The position numbers were made by a program, and so were the translations under genes. Below the pieces are notes generated by a model. It was not told where the DNA came from, made no database searches, and saw nothing but the letters and a program-made list of their open reading frames with translations. Shown here in pieces: positions 13,958 through 23,163 of a DNA stretch of 64,000 nt (position 1 is the stretch's first letter; every line of letters begins with the position of its first letter). The stretch spans positions 2,143,001 through 2,207,000 of the forward strand of contig NZ_CP073587.1 in the NCBI RefSeq assembly GCF_018223345.1. Direction: 5' to 3'. Source of the stretch: Shewanella yunxiaonensis (GTDB lineage Bacteria; Pseudomonadota; Gammaproteobacteria; Enterobacterales; Shewanellaceae).

Positions 13958-15277
13958 ATGAATGCTGTTGTTATTGCTGTCTGTCTGATGCTTGCTTTAA
14001 GTATCATGCGGGTTAACGTGGTGATTGCGCTGACGATTAGTGCATTGGCGGCCGGGCTGTTAGGTGGTTTGGGACTGAATGAAACCATTGCCGCCTTCAA
14101 TACCGGTCTGGGTGGTGGCGCACAGATAGCGCTGAGTTACGCCTTACTCGGGGCATTTGCTGTTGCGCTATCGCACTCGGGGCTAACCTCGTTGATCTCA
14201 AGCTCGGTCATCAAGCTATTGGGGCAAGAACAGAGCAGTCGTAATGAACGCATGGTTAAAGCCACGCTGTTATTAGCACTGCTGGCAATGTCGATTAGTT
14301 CTCAGAACCTGTTGCCTATCCATATCGCGTTCATTCCTATTTTGATCCCGCCGCTATTGCAATTGATGACCCGGTTGCGGTTAGACCGGCGTCTGGTCGC
14401 ATGTGTTCTCACCTTTGGTTTAGTGACTACCTACATGGTGTTACCTATTGGCTTTGGCGGCATATTCCTGAATGACATTCTGCTGGCGAATCTCAACCAC
14501 AATGGTCTGTCAGTTAAAGCAGGAGATATCCCTGGCGCGATGTTGATCCCTGGGGCCGGAATGGTATTGGGTTTGCTGATTGCGGTATTTATCTCTTATC
14601 GTAAGCCCCGCGATTACCAGTTGCAGCAGCCAACAGCAGGGTTACAGGCTGAGACTCCACGCAAGCGTAATATTGGCTTTGCTGTTTTGGCGGTGCTCAC
14701 AACCCTGCTCGTCCAACTCGCTACTGAATCAATGATCTTCGGCGCGTTAGCGGGGTTTGTGATTTTAAGTGTCACCGGGGTGATGAAGCGTAGCGACAAT
14801 GAAGATATCTTCAATCGCGGTGTACGAATGATGGCAACTATCGGCTTTATCATGATTGCTGCCTCAGGCTTTGCGGCGGTGGTCAATCAAACTGGCGAGG
14901 TTGCCACTTTAGTGAACACCATTGGGGATCTAATCGGAAACAACAAGTCACTGGCGGCATTTTTGATGTTAGTGGTGGGATTGCTGATCACCATGGGCAT
15001 AGGTTCCTCTTTCTCCACCATTCCCATTATTGCCACTATCTACGTGCCGCTGGCGTTGCATTTTGGTTTTTCGCCACCGGCGGTAATCGCCTTAGTCGGC
15101 ACTGCCGCGGCGTTGGGTGATGCGGGCTCTCCAGCATCTGACTCCACCCTCGGCCCTACCTCAGGTTTAAATGCCGACGGGCAGCACGATCATATTCGCG
15201 ATAGCGTGATCCCAACATTTATTCACTACAACATTCCGCTGTTGATATTCGGTTGGATTGCAGCCATGGTGCTGTAA
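13958..15277 (+). CDS. Na+/H+ antiporter family membrane protein
   Basis: An integral membrane protein of about 439 residues with 10-12 hydrophobic segments. The conserved [17 protein letters not shown] near the C-terminus and the overall layout fit the NhaC-like Na+/H+ antiporter family (YuiF type). Substrate assignment is from the family only; some members may move amino acids. I start it at MNAVVIAV (13958); the frame is open from an ATG at 13895, which would add 21 residues. Neither start has a strong ribosome-binding site. Confidence 0.8.
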   Translation: MNAVVIAVCLMLALSIMRVNVVIALTISALAAGLLGGLGLNETIAAFNTGLGGGAQIALSYALLGAFAVALSHSGLTSLISSSVIKLLGQEQSSRNERMVKATLLLALLAMSISSQNLLPIHIAFIPILIPPLLQLMTRLRLDRRLVACVLTFGLVTTYMVLPIGFGGIFLNDILLANLNHNGLSVKAGDIPGAMLIPGAGMVLGLLIAVFISYRKPRDYQLQQPTAGLQAETPRKRNIGFAVLAVLTTLLVQLATESMIFGALAGFVILSVTGVMKRSDNEDIFNRGVRMMATIGFIMIAASGFAAVVNQTGEVATLVNTIGDLIGNNKSLAAFLMLVVGLLITMGIGSSFSTIPIIATIYVPLALHFGFSPPAVIALVGTAAALGDAGSPASDSTLGPTSGLNADGQHDHIRDSVIPTFIHYNIPLLIFGWIAAMVL

Positions 15278-15287
15278 CAAATCATAA

Positions 15288-15313
15288 AAAAGCCCGCGAT
15301 AATGCGGGCTTTT
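15288..15313. terminator. Bidirectional terminator between the antiporter gene and upp
   Basis: AAAAGCCCGC pairs with GCGGGCTTTT around a six-base loop. T runs follow on both strands, so it serves both convergent genes. Confidence 0.88.
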
Positions 15314-15329
15314 GCTACTGAAATTTAAC

Positions 15330-15956
15330 TTACTTGGTACCAAAAATCTTATCACCGGCATCACCAAGACCCGGCAGAATATAACCATTTTCATTAAGAC
15401 AACGGTCGATAGCAGCACAGTAAAGTTCGATATCTGGATGCGCTTCTGCCAATGCTTTCAAACCTTCTGGGGCAGCCACTAACACCAACGCTTTGATGGA
15501 TGTACATCCCCGTTGCTTCAGCAGATCAATCGTGGCAATCATAGAACCACCAGTTGCGAGCATCGGGTCAACCACCAGCGCCAGACGTTCATTCAAATCG
15601 CTGGCAAGCTTTTCAAAATAAGGAACAGGTTGCAGTGTTTCTTCGTCACGATACATGCCGACAACGGAAATGCGGGCGCTAGGAATGTTTTCCAGTACCC
15701 CATCCATCATTCCGAGACCAGCGCGCAAAATTGGCACTACAGTAACTTTTTTGCCTTTGATCTGTTCTACTTCCACCGGACCATTCCAACCCTGAATAGT
15801 GACGGTTTCAGTTTCAAAATCGGCTGTTGCTTCGTAGGTTAATAAACTGCCCACCTCGGCGGCCAATTCACGAAAACGTTTGGTGCTGATATCACCTTCG
15901 CGCATCAAACCAATTTTGTGACGGACCAGAGGGTGTTTAACCTCGACAACTTTCAT
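15330..15956 (-). CDS. upp: Uracil phosphoribosyltransferase
   Basis: Upp salvages uracil: uracil plus PRPP gives UMP. The 208-residue product has the PRPP-binding motif [11 protein letters not shown] and the uracil-binding C-terminal region [12 protein letters not shown]. The start is the ATG at 15956, with AGGAG seven bases before it; the frame extends 39 codons further upstream without family similarity. It is divergent from purM-purN, as in E. coli. Confidence 0.97.
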   Translation of the reverse strand: MKVVEVKHPLVRHKIGLMREGDISTKRFRELAAEVGSLLTYEATADFETETVTIQGWNGPVEVEQIKGKKVTVVPILRAGLGMMDGVLENIPSARISVVGMYRDEETLQPVPYFEKLASDLNERLALVVDPMLATGGSMIATIDLLKQRGCTSIKALVLVAAPEGLKALAEAHPDIELYCAAIDRCLNENGYILPGLGDAGDKIFGTK

Positions 15957-16146
15957 TATGTTTCTCCTGAGTTTTTGCGGGCGGGTAAGCCAGTCGGGGG
16001 CAGGTTTAGCTGGGCCTGCTCGAGCCAGGCAAATCCTCGAAATTTTAGTAGATTTACCTGCAAGGGAAAACATAAAGTTTCAGTTTTACGTCGATTCGTG
16101 AAGCATATCAGCACGCTCCTTCAGCATCTTTGGCTTTCGACCCCCA

Positions 16147-16162
16147 AGGCAAACTGTTAGAA
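16147..16162 (+). promoter_or_regulatory. Possible PurR-like operator before purM
   Basis: AGGCAAACTGTTAGAA keeps the left half (GCAAAC) and part of the right half of the PurR consensus ACGCAAACGTTTGCGT. It lies about 45 bases before purM. In E. coli purM is PurR-regulated. About 9 of 16 positions match, so this is only a candidate. Confidence 0.3.
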
Positions 16163-16206
16163 TACTGCGGCATTAAAACCCATAACCACGTACCCGAGAG
16201 GATCAA

Positions 16207-17244
16207 GTGAGTAATCCTACCCCACTGAGTTATAAAGATGCGGGCGTTGATATCGACGCAGGCAACGCTCTGGTCAACAATATCAAATCTGTCGTTAAAC
16301 GTACCCGTCGCCCAGAAGTTCTGGGAAATCTGGGTGGTTTTGGCGCCTTGTGTGAATTACCAACCAAGTACAAACACCCAGTACTGGTATCCGGTACCGA
16401 CGGCGTTGGTACCAAACTACGTCTTGCAATTGACTACAAAAAGCATGACAGCGTTGGTATCGATTTAGTGGCAATGTGTGTCAACGACCTGATTGTACAA
16501 GGGGCTGAGCCACTCTTTTTCCTCGACTATTATGCAACTGGTAAACTCGATGTTGAAGCAGCTACTGCGGTAGTAACCGGCATTGGTGAAGGTTGTTATC
16601 AGTCTGGTTGCGCCTTGATCGGTGGTGAAACTGCCGAAATGCCTGGCATGTACGAAGGTGCTGATTACGATTTAGCGGGTTTCTGTGTGGGTGTGGTTGA
16701 GAAAGAAGCCATTATCGATGGCAGTCAAGTACAACCCGGCGATGCGCTGATTGCTTTAGGCTCCAGTGGCCCTCACTCTAATGGCTATTCGTTAATTCGT
16801 AAGGTGCTGGAAGTCAGCCAAGCCGAGCCCAATGAGCTGCTGGAAGGTAAACCACTCATCGACCATTTGCTGGAACCTACCAAAATTTACGTTAAATCCT
16901 GTCTCAAGTTGGTGGAACAGCATGCTGTTCATGCAATGGCGCATATCACCGGTGGTGGCTTCTGGGAAAATATCCCACGGGTATTGCCTGAAAACTGTAA
17001 AGCGGTGATTAAAGGCGATTCCTGGCAGTGGCCAACCGTGTTCCACTGGTTACAGGACCATGGCAACATCGACATTCACGAAATGTACCGTACCTTTAAC
17101 TGTGGTGTCGGGATGGTAATTGCGCTGCCTGCCGACCAGCTTGAATCGGCAATAGCCCTGCTCAAGGCCAATGGTGAAAATGCCTGGCATATTGGTGAGA
17201 TTGCCGCATTAGGTGATGCTACCGAGCAGGTGGAGATCATTTAA
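16207..17244 (+). CDS. purM: Phosphoribosylformylglycinamidine cyclo-ligase (AIR synthetase)
   Basis: PurM closes the imidazole ring of FGAM to give AIR, using ATP, in purine synthesis. The 345-residue protein carries [25 protein letters not shown] and [15 protein letters not shown], all standard for the family. The start is GTG at 16207, preceded by GAGAGG; the next residues [15 protein letters not shown] match the family N-terminus. Its TAA shares one base with the purN ATG, so the two are translationally coupled. Confidence 0.97.
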   Translation: MSNPTPLSYKDAGVDIDAGNALVNNIKSVVKRTRRPEVLGNLGGFGALCELPTKYKHPVLVSGTDGVGTKLRLAIDYKKHDSVGIDLVAMCVNDLIVQGAEPLFFLDYYATGKLDVEAATAVVTGIGEGCYQSGCALIGGETAEMPGMYEGADYDLAGFCVGVVEKEAIIDGSQVQPGDALIALGSSGPHSNGYSLIRKVLEVSQAEPNELLEGKPLIDHLLEPTKIYVKSCLKLVEQHAVHAMAHITGGGFWENIPRVLPENCKAVIKGDSWQWPTVFHWLQDHGNIDIHEMYRTFNCGVGMVIALPADQLESAIALLKANGENAWHIGEIAALGDATEQVEII

Positions 17245-17885
17245 TGTCTGTTTGTCGCGTCCTGGTGTTGATTTCTGGTAACGGTAGCAACTTGCAGGCG
17301 ATTATTGATCACGCACAACCTAAAGCCTCTTTTGAGGTGGTCGGCGTGATCAGTAACAAAACCGATGCTTATGGTTTAGTTCGGGCTCGTGAAGCGGACA
17401 TCAACTGTACCTGTGTTATCGCAACGCCTGGCGAAAATCGCGCGGCTTATGATGATCGTTTGCGCGCTGCTATCGACAGTTACCAGCCAGATCTGCTGGT
17501 ATTGGCTGGCTTTATGCGGATCCTCAGTGACGATTTGGTAACGGCATATCAAGGACGGATGATTAACGTGCATCCGTCCCTATTACCCAAATTTACCGGG
17601 CTCAACACCCATCAACGCGCCATTGATGCGGGTGAGCAAGAACATGGGGCAAGTGTCCACTTTGTGATCCCACAACTTGATGCTGGTCCGGTAATCCTTC
17701 AGGCAAAAGTGCCCGTTTTTGAGGATGATAGCGCCGAACTGCTGGCCGAACGCGTTCATGAGCAGGAACACGCTATCTACCCCTTGGTAGTCAAGTGGTT
17801 TGCTGACAATCGACTCAAGATGGTGAATAACCAAGCATACTTGGACGGAGAACCGCTAGGCACTGGTGGATATGCCAACGATTGA
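17244..17885 (+). CDS. purN: Phosphoribosylglycinamide formyltransferase (folate-dependent)
   Basis: PurN formylates GAR with 10-formyltetrahydrofolate. The 213-residue protein has the N-terminal ISGNGSNLQAI phosphate loop, the catalytic region MINVHPSLLPKF and GASVHFV, and the Asp of LDAGPVI. The ATG overlaps the purM stop by one base. A strong hairpin terminator follows immediately. Confidence 0.97.
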   Translation: MSVCRVLVLISGNGSNLQAIIDHAQPKASFEVVGVISNKTDAYGLVRAREADINCTCVIATPGENRAAYDDRLRAAIDSYQPDLLVLAGFMRILSDDLVTAYQGRMINVHPSLLPKFTGLNTHQRAIDAGEQEHGASVHFVIPQLDAGPVILQAKVPVFEDDSAELLAERVHEQEHAIYPLVVKWFADNRLKMVNNQAYLDGEPLGTGGYAND

Positions 17886-17886
17886 C

Positions 17887-17918
17887 AACAACAAGGAACC
17901 TTCGGGTTCCTTGTTGTT
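17887..17918 (+). terminator. Terminator after purN with UUCG tetraloop
   Basis: A perfect 14-bp stem is capped by TTCG and closed by a C-G pair, the unusually stable cUUCGg form. It starts two bases after the purN stop. The T tract is broken (TTGTTGTTCT) and partly inside the stem. Confidence 0.85.
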
Positions 17919-17971
17919 CTATAACTTGCTAGGTTAGCTAAACAAGTTGTAATGCACTGCACGGGAAGGCA

Positions 17972-18730
17972 ATGAAAAATATTATCTGCGATATCGATGG
18001 CGTGCTGATGCACGATAACAAACTGGTACCCGGTAGTGATAAATTCATCGCCCGGATCCTAGAACAAGGTAACCCGTTAGTCGTGCTGACCAACAACCCG
18101 GCACAAACAGGTAAAGATCTGCAAAATCGGCTGGCGGCAGCAGGCATGCCGGAGATCCCGGAAGCCTGTTTTTACACTTCAGCAATGGCGACAGCGCACT
18201 TTCTCAAACACCAGAATGGTAATAACAATGCCAAAGCCTATGTGATTGGTGAAGGCGCATTGATCCATGAACTCTATAATGCCGGATTTACCATCACCGA
18301 CATTAATCCGGACTTTGTCATTGTTGGTGAAACCCGCACCTATCATTGGGATATGATCCGTAAAGCCGCCGCTTTTATCGCCAAAGGAGCACGTTTTATC
18401 GCCACCAACCCAGACACCCACGGCCCCAGTTACAGTCCTGGCTGTGGAGCCCTTTGCGCCCCGATTGAAGTTATTTGTGGCCGACAGCCATTTTATGTCG
18501 GTAAACCCAGTCCGCTGATCATTCGTTCAGCTCTGAATCATATGGGCGCACACTCAGAAAATACGGTTATTATTGGTGACAATATGCGCACTGATATTCT
18601 GGCAGGCTTTCAGTCTGGTCTGGAAACCATTTTAGTCTTAACTGGTGTAACACGCCGTGAAGATATCGAGCTGCAACCATTCCGTCCTAACCACATATTT
18701 GAGTGCGCACAAGACATCGATATCCTCTGA
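17972..18730 (+). CDS. nagD: HAD-IIA phosphatase NagD
   Basis: A 252-residue HAD-superfamily phosphatase. E. coli NagD prefers UMP and GMP. The HAD motifs are visible: CDIDGVLMHD (nucleophile Asp), LTNN (motif II), the Lys in YVGKPSP, and GDNMRTDILAG (motif IV). It stands alone here, not in a nag (N-acetylglucosamine) operon, so the name reflects homology rather than a role in amino-sugar use. Confidence 0.92.
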   Translation: MKNIICDIDGVLMHDNKLVPGSDKFIARILEQGNPLVVLTNNPAQTGKDLQNRLAAAGMPEIPEACFYTSAMATAHFLKHQNGNNNAKAYVIGEGALIHELYNAGFTITDINPDFVIVGETRTYHWDMIRKAAAFIAKGARFIATNPDTHGPSYSPGCGALCAPIEVICGRQPFYVGKPSPLIIRSALNHMGAHSENTVIIGDNMRTDILAGFQSGLETILVLTGVTRREDIELQPFRPNHIFECAQDIDIL

Positions 18731-18758
18731 TGCAGATCCCAAGTCTACTGACACATTA

Positions 18759-18776
18759 TGTAACATTAGGGTTACA
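18759..18776 (+). promoter_or_regulatory. TyrR-box-like palindrome before the M28 peptidase gene
   Basis: TGTAAC and GTTACA, separated by six bases, match the TyrR box layout (TGTAAA-N6-TTTACA) with one change per half. It lies about 96 bases before the peptidase start, in a promoter-sized gap. The symmetry is seen directly; the regulator is an inference. Confidence 0.4.
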
Positions 18777-18871
18777 AACTGCAGTTGTTTAACCAGCTCA
18801 CTTTCAGCCATTATTGCCCTACCCTGAGGCGTTAACAGCGCCCAACTTATACCTATTCAACAGGCTCAATT

Positions 18872-20506
18872 ATGCGCTTATTGGTTCCATTCTGTACGTT
18901 AGCCCTTCTGGCTGGCTGTACTCATGAAAATGGCGATGCGGCTGTCGGATTCCATTTTGATGAACAACTTTTCCGTCAGGATATAGAAACGCTCTCTTCT
19001 GATGCATTCGAAGGCCGAGCGCCCACCACTCACGGTGAGAAAATGACGCTGGATTATCTGGTTAGCGCCTTTAAATCCATGGGATTGCAACCGGGTCCTG
19101 CGGGGAGTTATCTACAAAAAGTGCCAATGGTGAGCTATACCGCCAGCGAGCAACAGCAGATTACATTAGCCGGATTACCGCTTAAATATCGCCAAGACGT
19201 TGTATTTAGTAGTCATCATGATGTCAAACAGATCGATATTGAAAATGCGCCATTAGTATTTGTGGGCTATGGCATTAACGCTCCGGAATATGGCTGGAAC
19301 GACTACCAGGGACTGAACATGCAAGGCAAAATTGCCGTGATCCTGGTAAATGATCCCGGCTTTGCCGGTCCGACTTCTGGAAAATTTAATGGCAAGGCCA
19401 TGACCTACTACGGCCGTTGGACATACAAGTATGAGGAAGCCAGTCGTCAGGGAGCCTTAGGCGCTATTATCATCCATCAAACTGAACCGGCGTCTTATCC
19501 CTGGGCAGTTGTGCAACACAGTTGGACCGGACCACAGCAGGATTTGGCAGAAGCTAATCCGCAACCTAGAGTTGCAGTCGAGGGTTGGATGACTTTAGAT
19601 GCAGCGAAAGCGGTGTTTGCCGCATCCGGATTAGAATTACAGGCCGCACTAGATCGTGCGGCGCACGGTCCAATGCAATTACCGTTAGAGCAAACCGCCA
19701 CGATAAAATTTGCCAACAATGCAGAATATGGTGAGAGTTACAATGTCATTGCCAATCTGCCAGGCACCGCAAAAGCCGATGAACATATTTTGTTTACCGG
19801 CCATTGGGATCATTTGGGAAAAGATGACTCATTGGCAGGAGACAAAATATTTAACGGCGCCATGGACAACGCATCCGGGGTATCAGGCATGTTAGCCATC
19901 GCCCGTCAGTTTGTGGCGGCAGCGAAGGCTGGTCATGGCATAAAACGTTCAGTCACTTTTGTAGTCACCACTGGTGAAGAACAAGGTTTATTGGGTTCTC
20001 GCTATTATGCCGACCATCCGTTGTATCCGCTAAAAAATACTATCGGGGTATTCAATCTCGACAGTACAAACGTTTATGGCCGCACTAAGGACTTCACCAT
20101 CGTTGGCAAAGGAAAATCTGAACTTGAACTGTACTTAACCGCTGCTGCCACGCTGCAACAACGGCAGGTAAACGCTGAACAGCATCCTGAATCTGGCGGT
20201 TATTTCCGCTCTGATCATTTCAGTTTTGCCAAGTATGGTGTACCAGCAGTGTTTGGTAGCAGCGGTCAGGAACCTATTGATGAAGCGACTGCAAAATATA
20301 AAGAACAGATGCAGAAACGGATGAAAGGCTGTTATCACAACGTCTGTGATGAATATCAGGCTGACTGGGATCTCTCCGGCGCACTAGAAGATTTAGCCGT
20401 TTACTACCAAGCCGCCACCATGCTCGGTAACAGTAATGCACGCCCTGGATATTACGAAGGCACTGAATTCTATTCACTTCGCCCGGCCGCCCACATCAAA
20501 CTTTGA
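18872..20506 (+). CDS. M28-family metallopeptidase, predicted lipoprotein
   Basis: A 544-residue zinc aminopeptidase-like protein. The N-terminus LALLAGC is a good lipobox (Cys16), so it is probably a membrane-anchored periplasmic lipoprotein. A PA-type insert region (about 130-270) precedes the M28 catalytic domain. The expected metal and catalytic residues are all there: GHWDHLG, DNASGV, TTGEEQGL, NLDSTN and RSDHFSF. The gene at 59888-61474 is a clear paralog but has a Sec signal and no lipobox. Substrate is unknown; peptide scavenging is the likely role. Confidence 0.88.
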   Translation: MRLLVPFCTLALLAGCTHENGDAAVGFHFDEQLFRQDIETLSSDAFEGRAPTTHGEKMTLDYLVSAFKSMGLQPGPAGSYLQKVPMVSYTASEQQQITLAGLPLKYRQDVVFSSHHDVKQIDIENAPLVFVGYGINAPEYGWNDYQGLNMQGKIAVILVNDPGFAGPTSGKFNGKAMTYYGRWTYKYEEASRQGALGAIIIHQTEPASYPWAVVQHSWTGPQQDLAEANPQPRVAVEGWMTLDAAKAVFAASGLELQAALDRAAHGPMQLPLEQTATIKFANNAEYGESYNVIANLPGTAKADEHILFTGHWDHLGKDDSLAGDKIFNGAMDNASGVSGMLAIARQFVAAAKAGHGIKRSVTFVVTTGEEQGLLGSRYYADHPLYPLKNTIGVFNLDSTNVYGRTKDFTIVGKGKSELELYLTAAATLQQRQVNAEQHPESGGYFRSDHFSFAKYGVPAVFGSSGQEPIDEATAKYKEQMQKRMKGCYHNVCDEYQADWDLSGALEDLAVYYQAATMLGNSNARPGYYEGTEFYSLRPAAHIKL

Positions 20507-20848
20507 CCCTATCTAATGGACCGCGTCTACGGGCGCGGCCCATCGTTAAAAAAACACATTTATTGATTATTTTTCAATCTTTTATATTAAAAATTCCAAT
20601 CTTAAATTTTGCTCATTTCTGTGTAGATTCAGTAATCCGCGCTTAATAGCGAATGCAATTTTAGATAGTTAATCATAAAAATCGCCAATTAGCTGAACAT
20701 TCCACATATTAATTACGCTTTTGTTACGCTTTTACCTTGTTCATCCGCTATTTTTTCATAAATTTATTAAATTAAGCCCTTGGCTTTTGTCACCTTTAAT
20801 GGCAAAGTAAATGACAGTAAACTAAGGCGTGTTCTGGAGTAGTGTTAT
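20507..20848. other. AT-rich upstream region of asnB
   Basis: This 342-base gap has no gene. An imperfect GC-rich hairpin (20518-20541) just after the peptidase stop may terminate it, but no T run follows. The decamer TTACGCTTTT occurs twice in direct orientation (20713-20722 and 20724-20733), one helical turn apart. The long AT-rich stretch fits a regulated asnB promoter; no clear -35/-10 pair was found. Confidence 0.5.
20713..20733 (+). repeat. Direct repeat TTACGCTTTT upstream of asnB
   Basis: Two identical 10-base copies are separated by one base, giving an 11-base period. This spacing could place two protein contacts on one face of the DNA, about 115 bases before the asnB start. Confidence 0.4.
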
Positions 20849-22510
20849 ATGTGTTCTATTTTTGCCATTCTTGATATCCAATCAGATGCCGCATCCATGC
20901 GTCCAATTGCATTGGAAATGTCCAAACTGATGCGCCATAGAGGGCCTGACTGGTCAGGTATTTTCTGTTCTGATGAAGCGATTCTGGTGCATGAGCGATT
21001 GGCAATTGTTGATATTGAGCATGGTGCACAGCCACTGTACAGCCAAGATGGATCATTAGTACTGGCAGTAAACGGCGAGATATACAACCATAAAGAACTT
21101 AAAGCGCAACTGGGGGATAAGTATACCTACCAAACTAACTCCGACTGTGAGGTAATTCTGGCGCTGTACCAAGAGTATGGGTGCGAATTTCTCGACATGC
21201 TGAACGGTATTTTTGCATTTGTTCTGTATGACCAAAAGCAGAAACGGTATCTGATTGGCCGCGATCATATCGGGATTATCCCACTGTATACTGGTCGTGA
21301 TGCAGCAGGTAACTTTTATCTTGCTTCAGAAATGAAAGCGCTGATGCCAGTTTGTAAAACGGTAGAAGTATTTGCACCAGGTCAATATCAAGTAAGTGGT
21401 AGTGAACCAGTTAAATATTACCAGCGTGACTGGCGTGATTACGATGCGGTTAAAGATAACCCCGCCAGCAAAGAAGAATTAAAAGCAGCACTGGAAGCTG
21501 CCGTTAAACGTCAATTAATGTCCGATGTGCCTTATGGTGTGTTGTTGTCAGGCGGCCTCGATTCTTCCGTGGTTTCTGCTATCACGCAGACATATGCCAA
21601 ACATCGCATCGAAGATAACGACCAATCAGGTGCCTGGTGGCCACAGTTGCACTCATTTGCCGTTGGGTTGAAGGGTGCGCCAGACTTGATTGCAGCCAAA
21701 AAAGTCGCCGATGCCATTGGTACCATTCATCATGAAATTAACTTCACCTTCCAGGAAGGGCTGGATGCCATCAAAGATGTCATCTACCACCTGGAAACTT
21801 ACGACGTGACTACCATCCGCGCAGCTACACCTATGTATCTGATGGCTCGCAAAATTAAAGCTATGGGCATCAAAATGGTGTTGTCCGGCGAAGGTTCAGA
21901 CGAGTTGTTTGGTGGTTATTTGTATTTCCATAAAGCCCCTAATGCCCAGGCTTTCCATGAAGAGCTGATCCGTAAACTGGATAAACTGCATCTCTATGAT
22001 TGCTTGCGCGCCAACAAGGCGATGGCCTCTTGGGGACTGGAAGCTCGAGTACCATTCCTCGACAAAGAGTTTATGGACGTAGCAATGCGTTTAAACCCAG
22101 AAGCCAAAATGTCGAAAAATGGTCGGATTGAAAAGCATATTCTGCGTGAAGCCTTTGAAGATATGCTGCCGGCAGAAGTGGCATGGCGTCAGAAGGAGCA
22201 GTTCAGTGATGGCGTTGGCTATTCCTGGATTGATGGGCTCAAAGCACATGCGGCAGCTCAGGTAGATGATAAAGATTTGGCCAATGCTCATTTCCGTTTC
22301 CCATATAACACGCCAGAAACTAAAGAAGCCTATTTCTATCGTTGCTTCTTTGAAGAGCTGTTTCCATTGGAATCTGCCGCGAAAACCGTACCGGGCGGAA
22401 AATCTGTGGCCTGCTCCACCCCAGAAGCACTGGCTTGGGATGCGAGTTTGCAGGGGGTTATTGACCCTTCAGGACGTGCCGTTCGTTCAGTGCATACGGC
22501 AGCCTACTAA
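20849..22510 (+). CDS. asnB: Asparagine synthase B, glutamine-hydrolysing
   Basis: AsnB makes asparagine from aspartate, ATP and glutamine. The 553-residue protein has the N-terminal glutaminase domain starting at Cys2 (MCSIFAI), with RHRGPDWSG and VNGEIYNH, and the synthetase domain with the ATP PP-loop SGGLDSSVVSA and SGEGSDELFGGY. It has its own upstream region and a strong terminator, so it is probably a single-gene unit. Confidence 0.97.
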   Translation: MCSIFAILDIQSDAASMRPIALEMSKLMRHRGPDWSGIFCSDEAILVHERLAIVDIEHGAQPLYSQDGSLVLAVNGEIYNHKELKAQLGDKYTYQTNSDCEVILALYQEYGCEFLDMLNGIFAFVLYDQKQKRYLIGRDHIGIIPLYTGRDAAGNFYLASEMKALMPVCKTVEVFAPGQYQVSGSEPVKYYQRDWRDYDAVKDNPASKEELKAALEAAVKRQLMSDVPYGVLLSGGLDSSVVSAITQTYAKHRIEDNDQSGAWWPQLHSFAVGLKGAPDLIAAKKVADAIGTIHHEINFTFQEGLDAIKDVIYHLETYDVTTIRAATPMYLMARKIKAMGIKMVLSGEGSDELFGGYLYFHKAPNAQAFHEELIRKLDKLHLYDCLRANKAMASWGLEARVPFLDKEFMDVAMRLNPEAKMSKNGRIEKHILREAFEDMLPAEVAWRQKEQFSDGVGYSWIDGLKAHAAAQVDDKDLANAHFRFPYNTPETKEAYFYRCFFEELFPLESAAKTVPGGKSVACSTPEALAWDASLQGVIDPSGRAVRSVHTAAY

Positions 22511-22526
22511 CTTCGGTCAAGGACAA

Positions 22527-22557
22527 CAAAAGGCACTCACTTGAGTGCCTTTTGTTT
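22527..22557. terminator. Bidirectional terminator after asnB
   Basis: A 13-bp perfect stem CAAAAGGCACTCA/TGAGTGCCTTTTG with TTT after it lies between the convergent asnB and DUF1289 genes. Confidence 0.85.
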
Positions 22558-22780
22558 AGGTGTAACTGGTGGGTCTGATTCGACGACGTTTGCGGCAGGC
22601 ATCCAGGATCTGGCGCTTGTGTATCTCATCAGCATCATGCCAGGCGAGGATTTCCGATAAGGTTCTGCCACACCCCAGGCAAATATCTTGCTCATCAAGA
22701 CAGCAATTTCTGACACAGGGGGAAGCAGGCGTTGCCGTATCCGATGCAGCTGACCAGGAGGCCTTACCCTTAATCATCAA
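22556..22780 (-). CDS. DUF1289 family small protein
   Basis: A 74-residue protein with the DUF1289 signature SPCVRNCCLDEQDICLGCGRT. The cysteines (four in the core C-x3-CC-x7-C-x2-C pattern) suggest a metal or Fe-S site, but no function is established that I can name. The start may be either of the two adjacent Met codons. The isomerase-like gene upstream on the same strand is 14 bases away, so they are probably co-transcribed. Confidence 0.8.
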   Translation of the reverse strand: MMIKGKASWSAASDTATPASPCVRNCCLDEQDICLGCGRTLSEILAWHDADEIHKRQILDACRKRRRIRPTSYT

Positions 22781-22794
22781 GCGTTGCTTTCCAC

Positions 22795-23145
22795 TTAGTG
22801 TTCCTGTTTGAAGTAACTGGGCTGGTGTAATTCAGCGACTTCTATCGATACACAACCCACCGCGCCAACAAAGGCAGAGAGCCCTTGCCCGATACTCTGT
22901 GTCAATTGTTGCTTTTGTTCATCGGTTCGCCCCGGCATGATACTTACCCGAATATGAATAAAAGAGCCAGTGCTGGCGTCGCTTTCACCTAGCACAAAGT
23001 CTTCACAAGCATAGGCACGACTTTTGACAGCTTTCGGATTAAATAACCCAGTCGCGATCGCGCCTTGATGAGCGGCATGAACCAAAGTGTTGACATCAAG
23101 CTGCTCGCGCAGCGGTGCCGCATATTCAATGACGATGTGTGGCAA
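22795..23145 (-). CDS. 5-carboxymethyl-2-hydroxymuconate isomerase-like protein
   Basis: A 116-residue protein of the CHMI family, part of the tautomerase superfamily. After Met removal it would start with Pro (MPHIVIEY), the catalytic base of the superfamily, and IHIRVSIMPGRTDEQK fits the family. CHMI acts in homoprotocatechuate breakdown, but no other genes of that pathway are nearby. The true substrate is therefore uncertain. It lies between the DUF445 and DUF1289 genes on the same strand. Confidence 0.75.
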   Translation of the reverse strand: MPHIVIEYAAPLREQLDVNTLVHAAHQGAIATGLFNPKAVKSRAYACEDFVLGESDASTGSFIHIRVSIMPGRTDEQKQQLTQSIGQGLSAFVGAVGCVSIEVAELHQPSYFKQEH

Positions 23146-23163
23146 GTTGCTCTCCTTTATCTG

